A DNA stretch of 64,000 bases from contig CAVROM010000010.1 of assembly GCA_963722815.1 (NCBI GenBank), forward strand, positions 248,001 through 312,000, read 5' to 3'. The position numbers and the translations under genes were made by a program. Of this stretch, positions 33,214 to 41,176 are shown piece after piece (position 1 is the stretch's first letter; each line of letters starts with the position of its first letter). The notes under the pieces are model-generated. The model saw nothing but the letters and a program-made list of their open reading frames with translations, did no database searches and was not told where the DNA came from. The stretch is from DASQFQ01 sp963722815. GTDB lineage: Bacteria > Actinomycetota > Thermoleophilia > Solirubrobacterales > Solirubrobacteraceae.

Positions 33214-34587
33214 ATGATCTTCCGCCAGGTCACGCACGACGACCTCGGCTGCGCCTCGTACCTCATCGGCGACGAGGACGCCGGGGTCGCGGCCGTGGTG
33301 GACCCACGCTTCGAGGTCGACGAGTACCTCGAGCTGGCTCGCTACATGGGGGTGAGCATCGAGCACGTGCTCGAGACGCACAATCACGCCGACCATGTCT
33401 CCGGCCACGGGCGGCTCGCGGCGGCCACCGGGGCGACGATCCACATCCACCGTCTGGCCGAGCCGGACTACGAGCACGAGCCGTTCGACGACGGCTGGGA
33501 GCTCGAGCTCGGCGCGCTGCGCGTGCGGGCGCTGCACACACCCGGCCACCGGCCCGAGCACACGGCGTTCGCGCTGGTCGACACCGCGCGCAGCGAGCGG
33601 CCGTGGGCGGTGCTGACCGGCGACACGCTGTTCGTCAACGACGTCGCCCGGCCGGACCTCGCGATCGAGAAGGCCGAGGGCGCGCGCGGGATCTTCCGGT
33701 CGCTGCGCGACAAGCTCCTCAACCTGCCGCCCGAGTGCGAGGTGTGGCCGGGGCACCTCGGCGGCTCGATGTGCGGCGGCCCGGGGATGGACATGAAGAT
33801 CTCCTCGACGATCGGCTACGAGCGCGCGGCGAACCCGACGCTGGCGATCGAGGACGAGGACGCGTTCGTCGAGCAGGCGCTCGCCGGGCTCGGACCGCAG
33901 CCGCCGAACTTCGAGAACATCGTCGCGCTCAACCGTGGCGAGCTGCTGACCGTCGGCGTCGAGGTGCTGCCGCTGGCGCCGCGCCAGGTCGAGCAGCGGC
34001 GCGCGGCGGGGGCGCTGCTCGTCGACGTCCGTACCGACCAGCAGTTCGACGACGCCCACATCCCCGGCGCGGTCTGCAACCCGATGCTGACCGCGGGCTT
34101 CGGCTCCAAGCTCGCGTGGATCGGCGACCCGGAGCTCGAGCTCGTGTTCGTGGGCCGCGACGACGAGGACGGGCGGCGGGCGGCGCGGCTCGCGCTGTCG
34201 GTCGGGCTGCGGCGGCTCGGTGGCTACCTGCACGGCGGGATGACGAGCTGGCGGCAGGAGAAGCGCCCGATCGAGCGCGTCGAGCGGATGCCGCTCGAGG
34301 AGTTGCCGAAGCACGCCGAGCTCGTCCAGATCCTCGACGTCCGCGAGCGCTCGGAGTACGACGCCGGCCACATCCCCGGCTCGGCCTTCACGCCCTGGCA
34401 CGACATCGACGGGCTGCCCGACGGGCTCGATCCGCAGCGCCCGGTCGCGGTCGTGTGCGCCTCGGGCCAGCGGGCCGCGACCGCGGCGAGCCTCGTGCTG
34501 CGCGCGGGCGCGCGCGAGGTGATCCACGTGGTCGAGGGCGGCGTGCCCAAGTGGGGCCGCCTCGGCAACCCGATCGAGAAGAGCTAG
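33214..34587 (+). CDS. MBL-fold persulfide dioxygenase (ETHE1-like) with two rhodanese domains
   Basis: The 457-residue protein begins with a metallo-beta-lactamase domain (THNHADHVSGH metal motif, HTPGHRPEHTAF, LTGDTLFVNDVARPDL, VWPGHLGGSMCGG). Two rhodanese modules follow: the first (about 270-355; DVRTDQQFDDAHIPGA) has no catalytic Cys in its loop and is probably structural, whereas the second (LDVRERSEYDAGHIPGSAFT) carries the active loop VCASGQRAA. ETHE1-like enzymes oxidise glutathione persulfide to sulfite, and the rhodanese can transfer the sulfane sulfur. It stands alone between the palindromic element and two REP-like copies. Confidence 0.9.
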   Translation: MIFRQVTHDDLGCASYLIGDEDAGVAAVVDPRFEVDEYLELARYMGVSIEHVLETHNHADHVSGHGRLAAATGATIHIHRLAEPDYEHEPFDDGWELELGALRVRALHTPGHRPEHTAFALVDTARSERPWAVLTGDTLFVNDVARPDLAIEKAEGARGIFRSLRDKLLNLPPECEVWPGHLGGSMCGGPGMDMKISSTIGYERAANPTLAIEDEDAFVEQALAGLGPQPPNFENIVALNRGELLTVGVEVLPLAPRQVEQRRAAGALLVDVRTDQQFDDAHIPGAVCNPMLTAGFGSKLAWIGDPELELVFVGRDDEDGRRAARLALSVGLRRLGGYLHGGMTSWRQEKRPIERVERMPLEELPKHAELVQILDVRERSEYDAGHIPGSAFTPWHDIDGLPDGLDPQRPVAVVCASGQRAATAASLVLRAGAREVIHVVEGGVPKWGRLGNPIEKS

Positions 34588-34600
34588 GCGGCCCCTCGCT

Positions 34601-34671
34601 AGGCAGCAAGCTGCCTGGCTAGGCGCCCAGCCCCCCGCTAGGCAGCAAGCTGCCTGGCTTGGCGCCCGGCC
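34601..34671. repeat. REP-like double palindromes, copies 2 and 3 in tandem
   Basis: Two 32-nt units lie 39 bases apart (start to start). Each has AGGCAGCAAGCTGCCT (34601-34616; 34640-34655) followed by a second 16-nt palindrome, GGCTAGGCGCCCAGCC (34617-34632) and GGCTTGGCGCCCGGCC (34656-34671). The first starts 14 bases after the stop of the MBL-rhodanese gene. The second encodes the last ten codons and the stop of the convergent patatin gene. The first palindrome is identical to copy 1 at 12119. Confidence 0.78.
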
Positions 34672-35639
34672 AGCAGCTCGGGGAAGGGCTGCCAGAACTC
34701 GGTGGCCCGCGCGCCGTAGAGCGAGGCCGCCATCGTGCGCGCGCCCAGCCGCACGTTGTCGGCGATGCGGGCGCGGTCGGTGCTGAAGCGCGACACCAGG
34801 CGGCTGCCGTGCGGCACGGCGACCTGCCGCACGAGCGGCTGCCCGGAGGGCTGCTGGAGTGCGGCGGCGTCCCGGTTGTAGCGCTGGCTGCACGTGTGCA
34901 GCAGCGGTGCGAGGTCGGGGTGGGCGCGCGCGAGCACGCGCTCCGCGAAGCGGTCCTGGCGGCGGCCGCGGTAGGTCGCCTCCTGGGTCCGCAGGACGAG
35001 CACGTGGGTCGCGCCCTCGCGCAGCGCGGTGCGGTACGGGATCGCCTCCAGGAGGCCTCCGTCCACCATCGGCTCGTCCCGGTACCGCGGCGGCGCGCCC
35101 GTCACCACCGGGATCGAGCAGCTCGCCCGCACCGCGGCAAGCTGGTCCGCGGTGCTCTCGAAGCCGCCCAGCACGCGCAGCTCCGCGTGGGTGGCGGAGA
35201 CCGCGACCGCGCGCAGCTCGGGGCCGGCGCTCCGGCCCGCGTCGGAGAGCGGGCGCCGCCGGCCGATGACCTCCTCGAACAGGAAGTCGAGGTCGAGCAG
35301 CGGACCGCCGCGGAACGCGCGCGCCGGATCGATGAAGTCGCGGCTCGCGCAGTCCTCGAAGCTCGTCGCCCACACGGACGCCTGGCCGGCCGCTGCGAAG
35401 CACCCGGTCAGCGCGCCGGACGAGCAACCGTAGACGCGGTCGAACGACTGCATCAGCCCGGCCGCCTCCAGCACGAGTGACATGCCGGCGGCGACCGCGC
35501 CGCGCATCCCTCCGCCCTCGACCACGAGCGCGACGACGTGCGGATCCGGCCTCCGGCCCGGCCGCGTGCCTGCGCGCTCCAGCAGCACCCCGTAGAGCGG
35601 GTGGTCCGCCGCCGCGATGGCCGGAGGCAGGAGCTTCAT
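34638..35639 (-). CDS. Patatin-like phospholipase
   Basis: The 333-residue protein (ATG 35639; an upstream in-frame start at 35666 is less likely) has the patatin elements in order: oxyanion loop VEGGGMRGAVAAGM, nucleophile elbow YGCSSGALTG (G-x-S-x-G), and the catalytic Asp in MVDGGLLEAIPY. The family hydrolyses acyl groups from phospholipids or similar esters. The C-terminus (GRQARQLAA) is encoded by REP-like copy 3, so the repeat has replaced or extended the original end. It diverges from the C26 amidohydrolase gene. Confidence 0.88.
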   Translation of the reverse strand: MKLLPPAIAAADHPLYGVLLERAGTRPGRRPDPHVVALVVEGGGMRGAVAAGMSLVLEAAGLMQSFDRVYGCSSGALTGCFAAAGQASVWATSFEDCASRDFIDPARAFRGGPLLDLDFLFEEVIGRRRPLSDAGRSAGPELRAVAVSATHAELRVLGGFESTADQLAAVRASCSIPVVTGAPPRYRDEPMVDGGLLEAIPYRTALREGATHVLVLRTQEATYRGRRQDRFAERVLARAHPDLAPLLHTCSQRYNRDAAALQQPSGQPLVRQVAVPHGSRLVSRFSTDRARIADNVRLGARTMAASLYGARATEFWQPFPELLAGRQARQLAA

Positions 35640-35803
35640 GGTGAGACGTTCCCAGCTCCGTCTCACCCGCGCTTCCCCCGAAAGGGGGGAATCGGCGTTC
35701 GTTACGGGGGCTGTCCGCCGTTTGCGGTTCGTGAATCGTCACCACCGCTCGGGAGGCGGCCCCCTGGCCCGGTCGCCCGGCGAGGCGCATGCTGTGCGGC
35801 ACG

Positions 35804-36595
35804 ATGCCCCGCCGCCGCCCCCGCACCGCCGCCCCGCCGCTGATCGGCGTGGTCACGCATGAGCTGCGGGAGGACCGCGTGCCCGCGTGGGCCGCGATGC
35901 CCGGGCGCAGCGAGCGCGACCTCGCGCCGGCGCGGCTGTCGCTGCGGCTCTCCTACACGCAGGCGCTGCAGGAGGCGGGCGCGATCGCGGTCGTGCTCCC
36001 CGCCCACGGCTACGTCGACGACGCCGCTGCGCTGCTCGACCGCGTCGACGGGCTGCTGGTGAGCGGCGGACCGGACCTCGACCCGGCGGTCTACGGGCAG
36101 GCGCCGCATCCTTCTCTCGGCCCCGACGTCGACCGTGTGGCCGACGAGTACGAGCAGGCGCTGCTGCGCGCCGCCGCCGAGCGCGACCTGCCGCTGCTCG
36201 GCATCTGCCGCGGGCTGCAGGCGCTGAACGTCTCGCGCGGCGGGACGCTGCACCAGCACATCCCGGACCACATTCAAACGGCCAGTGCGTTCGAGCCCGA
36301 GCACGTGGTGAGCGTTGCGGGCGACTCGCTCCTCGGCTGGCTGACCGACCGCGACGGCCTGGCGGTGAACTCCTTCCACCACCAGGCCGCCGATCGGATC
36401 GGGAACGGGCTCGAAGTCGCCGCCCGCGCGCTCGACGGGACCGTCGAGGCGCTGTGGGATCCGGCCGCGAGCTTCTGCCTCGGCGTGCAGTGGCACGCGG
36501 AGCTGATGACGCACCGACCGGAGCAGGCGGCGCTGCTCACCGGGCTCGTGCACGCCGCCTGCGGCATGCCGGCCGAGCTGCGGCTCGCTGCCTAG
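35804..36595 (+). CDS. Gamma-glutamyl-gamma-aminobutyrate hydrolase family (peptidase C26, PuuD-like)
   Basis: The 263-residue class I glutamine amidotransferase-like protein shows PLIGVVTHELRED at the start, LLVSGGPDLDPAVYG, the nucleophile in PLLGICRGLQALNV, and the His of the triad in LGVQWHAELM, the PuuD arrangement. PuuD hydrolyses gamma-glutamyl-GABA in putrescine degradation. Two genes downstream lies an aldehyde dehydrogenase, which would fit such a pathway, but no gamma-glutamylputrescine synthetase is near. The start is ATG 35804 (an ATG at 35789 is also open). Confidence 0.87.
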   Translation: MPRRRPRTAAPPLIGVVTHELREDRVPAWAAMPGRSERDLAPARLSLRLSYTQALQEAGAIAVVLPAHGYVDDAAALLDRVDGLLVSGGPDLDPAVYGQAPHPSLGPDVDRVADEYEQALLRAAAERDLPLLGICRGLQALNVSRGGTLHQHIPDHIQTASAFEPEHVVSVAGDSLLGWLTDRDGLAVNSFHHQAADRIGNGLEVAARALDGTVEALWDPAASFCLGVQWHAELMTHRPEQAALLTGLVHAACGMPAELRLAA

Positions 36596-36647
36596 CTGAA
36601 GTTTCCTGATCAGGTTCGGTTCGTCCGGGCCCCCTTGGAGGCTGGAG

Positions 36648-37025
36648 GTGCCTGACGCCACCAGTCCCAAGCCGGACACCGGATCGAAGTTGCACGCTAT
36701 CCGGCTCTGGCCTGATCACGGCGGAGCTGGACTCGCACGGTTCGCCTACACGATCTCCGGCAAGTGGGGCTACCTGGAGCACGACTGGGTCGCGACCGCC
36801 GGCGACTTCGTCTACGAGACCCCGGGCGAGGCGCACACGCTCGTCGCCTACGAGTCGGACGAGCCGATGAAGGTGCACTTCAAGGTCAAGGGCCCGCTGA
36901 TCTGGCTGGACGAGAACGGAGACCCGGAGGGCTACTTCGACGTCCACGACTACATCGAGCTCTGCGAGGAGCACTACGAGCAGAACGGCCTCGGGGCCGA
37001 GACGATCGACGCATTGCTGCGCTAG
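36648..37025 (+). CDS. Cupin domain protein (2,4'-dihydroxyacetophenone dioxygenase-like), apparently missing the first metal motif
   Basis: The 125-residue protein starts at GTG 36648 behind GGAGG. The second half matches cupin proteins of the 2,4'-dihydroxyacetophenone dioxygenase/ChrR-like type (AYTISGKWGYLEHDWVATAG, ETPGEAHTLVAYESDEPMKV, LIWLDENGDPEGYFDVHDYI). Family members are about 40-50 residues longer and carry two or three His ligands just before the AYTxSG strand; here that part is only LWPDHGGAGLARF. The conserved His in GEAHTL remains. The gene may be truncated or non-catalytic. It precedes the aldehyde dehydrogenase by 21 bases. Confidence 0.65.
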   Translation: MPDATSPKPDTGSKLHAIRLWPDHGGAGLARFAYTISGKWGYLEHDWVATAGDFVYETPGEAHTLVAYESDEPMKVHFKVKGPLIWLDENGDPEGYFDVHDYIELCEEHYEQNGLGAETIDALLR

Positions 37026-37046
37026 CGCCAGGGAGGGAGCAAGGAC

Positions 37047-38513
37047 ATGACGACGGTGGACCTCGAGCAACAGCGGCTGCTCATCGGCGGCGAGTGGGTG
37101 GAGGCGTCCGGCGGGGGCACCTTCGACCGCAGTGACCCGCTGACGGGCGGGACCGTCACCCGAGCCGCGGCAGCCGGCCGCGCCGACGCCCGCCGCGCGG
37201 TCGACGCTGCCGCCGCGGCCTTCCCCGCGTGGGCCGCCACACCCGCCGGCGAGCGCCGCACGCTCCTCAACGCCGCCGCCGACAGGGTCATGGAGGCTGC
37301 GCCCGACATCGCCGCCGCGATGACCGAGGAGGTCGGCGGCACGTTCGGCTGGGGCATGTTCAACTGCGACCTCGCCTCGCGGATGCTGCGCGAGGCCGCC
37401 GCCCAGGCCTACGCAGTGGTCGGCGAGGTGATCCCGTCCGACGTCCCGGGCTCGCTCGCCATGGGCGTCCGCCAGCCCGCCGGCGTCGTGGTCGGAATGG
37501 CGCCCTGGAACGCGCCCGTGATCCTCGGCACCCGCGCGGTCGCCACCCCGCTCGCGTACGGCAACACGGTCGTCCTCAAGGCCAGCGAGCAGTGCCCGCG
37601 CACCCACGCCGCGATCGTGCGCGCGCTGGTCGGCGCCGGCCTCCCCGACGGCACCGTCAACCTGGTCATCCACGCGGCCGAAGACGCGCCCGAGGTCGTC
37701 GACGAGCTGATCGCCGACCCCGCCACCCGCCGCGTCAACTTCACGGGCTCGAGCAAGGTCGGCCGCCTGATCGGCATCAAGTGCGCCGAGCACTTCAAGC
37801 GCTGCCTGCTGGAGCTGGGCGGCAAGGCGCCGCTGGTCGTGCTCGCAGACGCCGACCTCGAGGCCGCCGCCGACGCCGCCAGCTTCGGCGCGTTCATGAA
37901 CTCCGGCCAGATCTGCATGTCGACCGAGCGGATCGTGGCCGACCGCGCGATCGCGTCAGAGCTCGGCGCCAAGCTCGCCGAGCGCGCCGCCAAGCTCACG
38001 GTCGGCGACCCGCGCGACCCGGCCACGATGATCGGACCGGTCGTCCACGACGGCGCGCGCGAGCGGATCCTCGAGCTGATCGAGGACGCCCGCGCCAAGG
38101 GCGCCGACGTCCTCACCGGCGGCGACGCCGACGGCAACCTGGTCACCCCGACCGTGCTCGCCAACGTCACCCCGGAGATGCGGATCTACGAGGAGGAGTC
38201 GTTCGGCCCGGTCGTGACGATCGTGCCGGTGAGCGGCACCGAGGAGGCGATCGAGACCGCCAACGACACCGAGTACGGCCTCTCCGCCGCCGTGTTCAGC
38301 GAGGACGTCGACCAGGCGATGGAGGTCGCCCGCCGGATCGAGAGCGGCATCTGCCACATCAACTCCTCGACCGTCCACGACGAGCCGCAGATGCCGTTCG
38401 GCGGCGTCAAGGCCAGCGGCTGGGGCCGCTTCGGCGGCAGGGCCGCCCTGGAGGAGTTCACCGAGCTGCGCTGGATGACGATCCAGCAGGGAGCCCGCCA
38501 CTACCCGATCTGA
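37047..38513 (+). CDS. Aldehyde dehydrogenase (NAD(P)+, salicylaldehyde/vanillin DH type)
   Basis: The 488-residue enzyme starts at ATG 37047 with GGAGGGAGCAAGG upstream. It shows the cofactor segment GMAPWNAPVILGTRAVATPL, the Glu motif LLELGGKAPLVVLADADLE and the catalytic Cys in MNSGQICMSTERIV, plus EEESFGPVVTIVPV. The sequence resembles the aromatic aldehyde dehydrogenases (salicylaldehyde, vanillin, benzaldehyde). With the cupin upstream it may serve degradation of an aromatic ketone or aldehyde. A TTACAG-AG-CTGTAA palindrome lies at 38517-38530 after its stop. Confidence 0.92.
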   Translation: MTTVDLEQQRLLIGGEWVEASGGGTFDRSDPLTGGTVTRAAAAGRADARRAVDAAAAAFPAWAATPAGERRTLLNAAADRVMEAAPDIAAAMTEEVGGTFGWGMFNCDLASRMLREAAAQAYAVVGEVIPSDVPGSLAMGVRQPAGVVVGMAPWNAPVILGTRAVATPLAYGNTVVLKASEQCPRTHAAIVRALVGAGLPDGTVNLVIHAAEDAPEVVDELIADPATRRVNFTGSSKVGRLIGIKCAEHFKRCLLELGGKAPLVVLADADLEAAADAASFGAFMNSGQICMSTERIVADRAIASELGAKLAERAAKLTVGDPRDPATMIGPVVHDGARERILELIEDARAKGADVLTGGDADGNLVTPTVLANVTPEMRIYEEESFGPVVTIVPVSGTEEAIETANDTEYGLSAAVFSEDVDQAMEVARRIESGICHINSSTVHDEPQMPFGGVKASGWGRFGGRAALEEFTELRWMTIQQGARHYPI

Positions 38514-38572
38514 CGGTTACAGAGCTGTAAGTCCGGACAGGACGAGGGACAGCCCCGGACACAGGAGCGACG

Positions 38573-38839
38573 ATGGCGCAGACCAAGGCAGACCGCCAGG
38601 CAGCCGCGAAGAAGGGCGCCGCGACCCGCGAGCGCAACCGCACCCGCGCCGAGTCCCAGGAGCGCGGCGCGAAGGCCGCCGCCACCCGGCAGGGCAACCG
38701 CGCCGCCGCCAACGTCGACACCGCCAAGCAGTCGGCGAGCTCGGCCGTCGGCGGGCTGAAGTCCGCCGTCAAGTCGCTCGGCGACGCCGCCAAGCAGGCC
38801 GGCAAGTCGGCGAGCACCCGCTCCAAAACGAAGAGCTGA
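38573..38839 (+). CDS. Small basic Ala/Lys/Arg-rich histone H1-like protein
   Basis: The 88-residue protein starts at ATG 38573 behind AGGAG. It is made almost only of Ala, Lys, Arg, Ser, Thr, Gln and Gly (QTKADRQAAAKKGAATRERN, GGLKSAVKSLGDAAKQAGKS), with no hydrophobic core, so it is intrinsically disordered or weakly helical. This composition matches histone H1-like nucleoid proteins. DNA binding is a reasonable inference, but homology is weak. A strong hairpin (38847-38875) follows. Confidence 0.7.
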   Translation: MAQTKADRQAAAKKGAATRERNRTRAESQERGAKAAATRQGNRAAANVDTAKQSASSAVGGLKSAVKSLGDAAKQAGKSASTRSKTKS

Positions 38840-38846
38840 CCGCTGC

Positions 38847-38875
38847 GCCGGCCGCCCGCATTGCGGGCGGCCGGC
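38847..38875. terminator. Strong GC hairpin between convergent genes
   Basis: Thirteen-base-pair perfect stem GCCGGCCGCCCGC with a 3-nt loop (ATT) and its complement, eight bases after the histone-like gene stop and eleven before the end of the PAP2/haloperoxidase gene. There is no T-tract, as is usual for terminators in high-GC actinobacteria, and it would serve both strands. Confidence 0.75.
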
Positions 38876-38885
38876 ACGCACCGCT

Positions 38886-40184
38886 TCAGCGGTGGCGCAG
38901 CGGCTCGAGGATCGGGTGATGCTGCTTGCGCGCGCGGGCGACGGCCCGCCCGAGCCGCGCGGCCTGCACATCGGCGGTCCGGAAGTGGACGCCGGACCAC
39001 ACGCGGGCGTCGACGATCTCGTCGACCACCTGCGAGAGGCTGGTGTAGCGGCGCATGTGGCCTGCGCCGTTGACACCCGTGAACGCGACGTCGTCGGTCC
39101 CGAACAGCTCGCGCAGGGTGCTGGTATGCGCGGCGGCGAGGGCCGCCAGCCCCGACGGGTGCTCTGGGTAGGGCGGCGTCGTGATCAGCGGAGTCCAGCC
39201 GTCCTGGCCGGCGGTGTCGGGGTTGCCGTCGTGGTCCGCCGCCGGGATCGCGGTGACCGGCCGCCAGAACAGCCAGCGGGCCTTGTCCTTCCACGTCGCG
39301 ATCGACTCGTCGGCGCTGGTCAGATAGATCAGCGCGTAGAACCGCGCCGTCTCCACCGTGCTCATGGGCCGAAGCGGCGCGAGCGCGCGAATGAGGTTGG
39401 CCCACGTCGCGACCGCGTTGACCTCGCCCCAGAACATCGCCGCGTCGGTCTGATCGGCCGTGCGGTGGGTGCTCCCGAACTCACCGAGCGACTTGACCTC
39501 GTTGAAGTCCCGCGTGTAGCGATTGCTCGTCACCGGGTTCGGCCCGCGCGTCCTGAAGCGTTCCAGACCGTGGAAGACGAACGGGGTGACATTCCTCAGC
39601 CATGCGCCCGGGTCGTTGATGAAGGCCGGCGGCGTCAGCTGCCAGACGCCCGGATTCGGCGGACCGACGGGGAACGGGTCCGCGACAAACCGGCCGTCGT
39701 CGGTGCGCGCCGCGATCACCGCCCACGCGGCGGCCTCGCCGGTCGCGATCCCGCCCGCCTTGGCCGCCCCATCCGCGACAGCCGCCTTGGCGGCCTCGTA
39801 CGCCGGATCCACGATCGCCACCAGCGCGTCGTGCTGGGCCGGGGTGCCGACGACCCCGCCGTCGACGAGCACGCGGTGGGCGGCCGCGGCGACCGCGACG
39901 TCCTGGGAGAACGAGCGCTTGGCCCGCACGCGGCCGAGGTACGGCTCGTAGCGTGGGTCGATGGAGTTCACGGCGTCGAAGATCGCGGCGTGGACCATCG
40001 CCAGGTGCGGCACCGCCGCCGCTGCCTGGCCGCCGAGCGGCGGAGTCGCGGTGCTGGATCCGGTCAGCACCCTGCTGGCGATGGCATCCCATTGCGTCAC
40101 CGGATCGGCGGCGCGCGCCAGTGCAGGCAGCGCCAGGAGCGCGAGGCTCATGAGCACGCAGAGGCGTGCGAGGTGAGGCTTCAT
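38886..40184 (-). CDS. Vanadium-dependent haloperoxidase/PAP2-like secreted protein lacking the catalytic His
   Basis: The 432-residue protein has a signal peptide (LCVLMSLALLALPALARA) and the helical vanadium-haloperoxidase fold. The oxyanion-binding residues are recognisable: KDKARWLFWRPVTAI (Lys and Arg), the YPEHPSGLAALAAAH segment, and DARVWSGVHFRTAD (Arg and His). In active haloperoxidases the middle motif is PSGH, whose His is the acid-base residue; here it is PSGL, from a CTG codon. The protein may bind vanadate or phosphate without halide oxidation. The start at 40184 has GGAGG upstream. Confidence 0.82.
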   Translation of the reverse strand: MKPHLARLCVLMSLALLALPALARAADPVTQWDAIASRVLTGSSTATPPLGGQAAAAVPHLAMVHAAIFDAVNSIDPRYEPYLGRVRAKRSFSQDVAVAAAAHRVLVDGGVVGTPAQHDALVAIVDPAYEAAKAAVADGAAKAGGIATGEAAAWAVIAARTDDGRFVADPFPVGPPNPGVWQLTPPAFINDPGAWLRNVTPFVFHGLERFRTRGPNPVTSNRYTRDFNEVKSLGEFGSTHRTADQTDAAMFWGEVNAVATWANLIRALAPLRPMSTVETARFYALIYLTSADESIATWKDKARWLFWRPVTAIPAADHDGNPDTAGQDGWTPLITTPPYPEHPSGLAALAAAHTSTLRELFGTDDVAFTGVNGAGHMRRYTSLSQVVDEIVDARVWSGVHFRTADVQAARLGRAVARARKQHHPILEPLRHR

Positions 40185-40316
40185 CTTGCCTCCTTCGGTT
40201 CGTGGCGGGTAGGCATCCTTGCCGCCCTCCATGGCCATCGACCGGTCGAGAGCGACTATCCATCGCCCGAGGGGGTCGAGTCAAGACGCAGCCCCCGTGT
40301 GCAACGCTCGCGCGAC

Positions 40317-40727
40317 GTGTCGCGCCCCGACTACTACGGCAACCCGGCCGGCGTCACGAGCGACATCGACGTCGTCCGCGGGATCTACGCCGCCTTTGCG
40401 GCGCGCGACATCGACGCCGCGACCAAGCTGCTCTCGCCCGACTGCGAGCTGCACCTGCGCGGCACGCAGGACCTGATCGGCCGCGAGGAGCCCTACCGCG
40501 GCCACGCCGGGATGCGCGAGTACTACGACGACGTCGAGCGCACGTGGGAGGAGCTCACGCTGTTCGCGAACGACTTCCGCGCCATCCCCGGCGCCGTCGT
40601 GGTGATGGGCCACGTCGAGGGCCGGCTCGACGGCCGGCCCGTCCGCCGCGGCGCGGTGTGGACCTGGAAGGTGCACGCCGGGAAGGCGACCGAGGTGCGC
40701 GTCGCCGACGTCGGCCCCGCCGCTTGA
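40317..40727 (+). CDS. SnoaL-like/NTF2-like polyketide-cyclase-fold protein
   Basis: The 136-residue protein starts at GTG 40317. It has the SnoaL-like alpha+beta barrel pattern: DVVRGIYAAFAARDIDAATK, LLSPDCELHLRGTQDLIG, EPYRGHAGMREYYDDVERTW and VVMGHVEGRLDGRPVRRGAV. Such small proteins bind hydrophobic ligands and include steroid isomerases and polyketide cyclases, but most have no known reaction. It is followed by a run of small-molecule enzymes on the same strand (VOC, NmrA, VOC, GST) that could form an operon. Confidence 0.85.
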   Translation: MSRPDYYGNPAGVTSDIDVVRGIYAAFAARDIDAATKLLSPDCELHLRGTQDLIGREEPYRGHAGMREYYDDVERTWEELTLFANDFRAIPGAVVVMGHVEGRLDGRPVRRGAVWTWKVHAGKATEVRVADVGPAA

Positions 40728-40759
40728 CAGCGCGTCGGGCGTGAGGCAACGTCGATCGC

Positions 40760-41176
40760 ATGAGCGCGAAATACGTGCACACGTGCATCCGCGTCCGCGA
40801 CCCCGAGGCCTCGGTGCGCTTCTACAACGCCCTCGGCTTCGAGCCGCGCGGGCGGCTGAACTTCTCGAGCGCCTACAACCTCTATATGGGTCTGCCCGGG
40901 GACGGCGACGTGCTCGAGCTGACGGTCAACGTCGGCCACGACGAGCCCTATGACCTCGGCACGGGCTACAACCACGTGGCGATCTCGGTCGACGACATCC
41001 ACGCCGCGCTCGCCGCGCTCGAGCCGCTCGGCGTCCAGCCCGAGAAACCGCCCTTCCACCCCGGCGACCGCGACGAGCTCCCGCTGATCGCGTTCGTCGC
41101 CGACCCGGACGGCTACCGGATCGAGCTGATCGAGGGCGACTTCAGCACCCCGCAGGATCCCGGCTCGCCCGAGTGA
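40760..41176 (+). CDS. Glyoxalase I-like VOC protein
   Basis: The 138-residue protein has the two VOC modules with glyoxalase I-like residues: YVHTCIRVRDPEASVRFYNA (His near the N-terminus), LELTVN (Glu), YNHVAISVDDIHAALAALEP (His) and DPDGYRIELIE (Glu). These four positions match the metal ligands of lactoylglutathione lyase. The gene lies in a cluster of detoxification-type genes including a glutathione S-transferase-like protein. The stop overlaps the next gene start (GTGA). Confidence 0.85.
   Translation: MSAKYVHTCIRVRDPEASVRFYNALGFEPRGRLNFSSAYNLYMGLPGDGDVLELTVNVGHDEPYDLGTGYNHVAISVDDIHAALAALEPLGVQPEKPPFHPGDRDELPLIAFVADPDGYRIELIEGDFSTPQDPGSPE

Noticed and set aside
38517..38530. TTACAG-AG-CTGTAA as a terminator of the aldehyde dehydrogenase gene
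   Set aside because: The stem is only six pairs and is followed by no T run; it may be an operator for the histone-like gene, but there is nothing to support either role.
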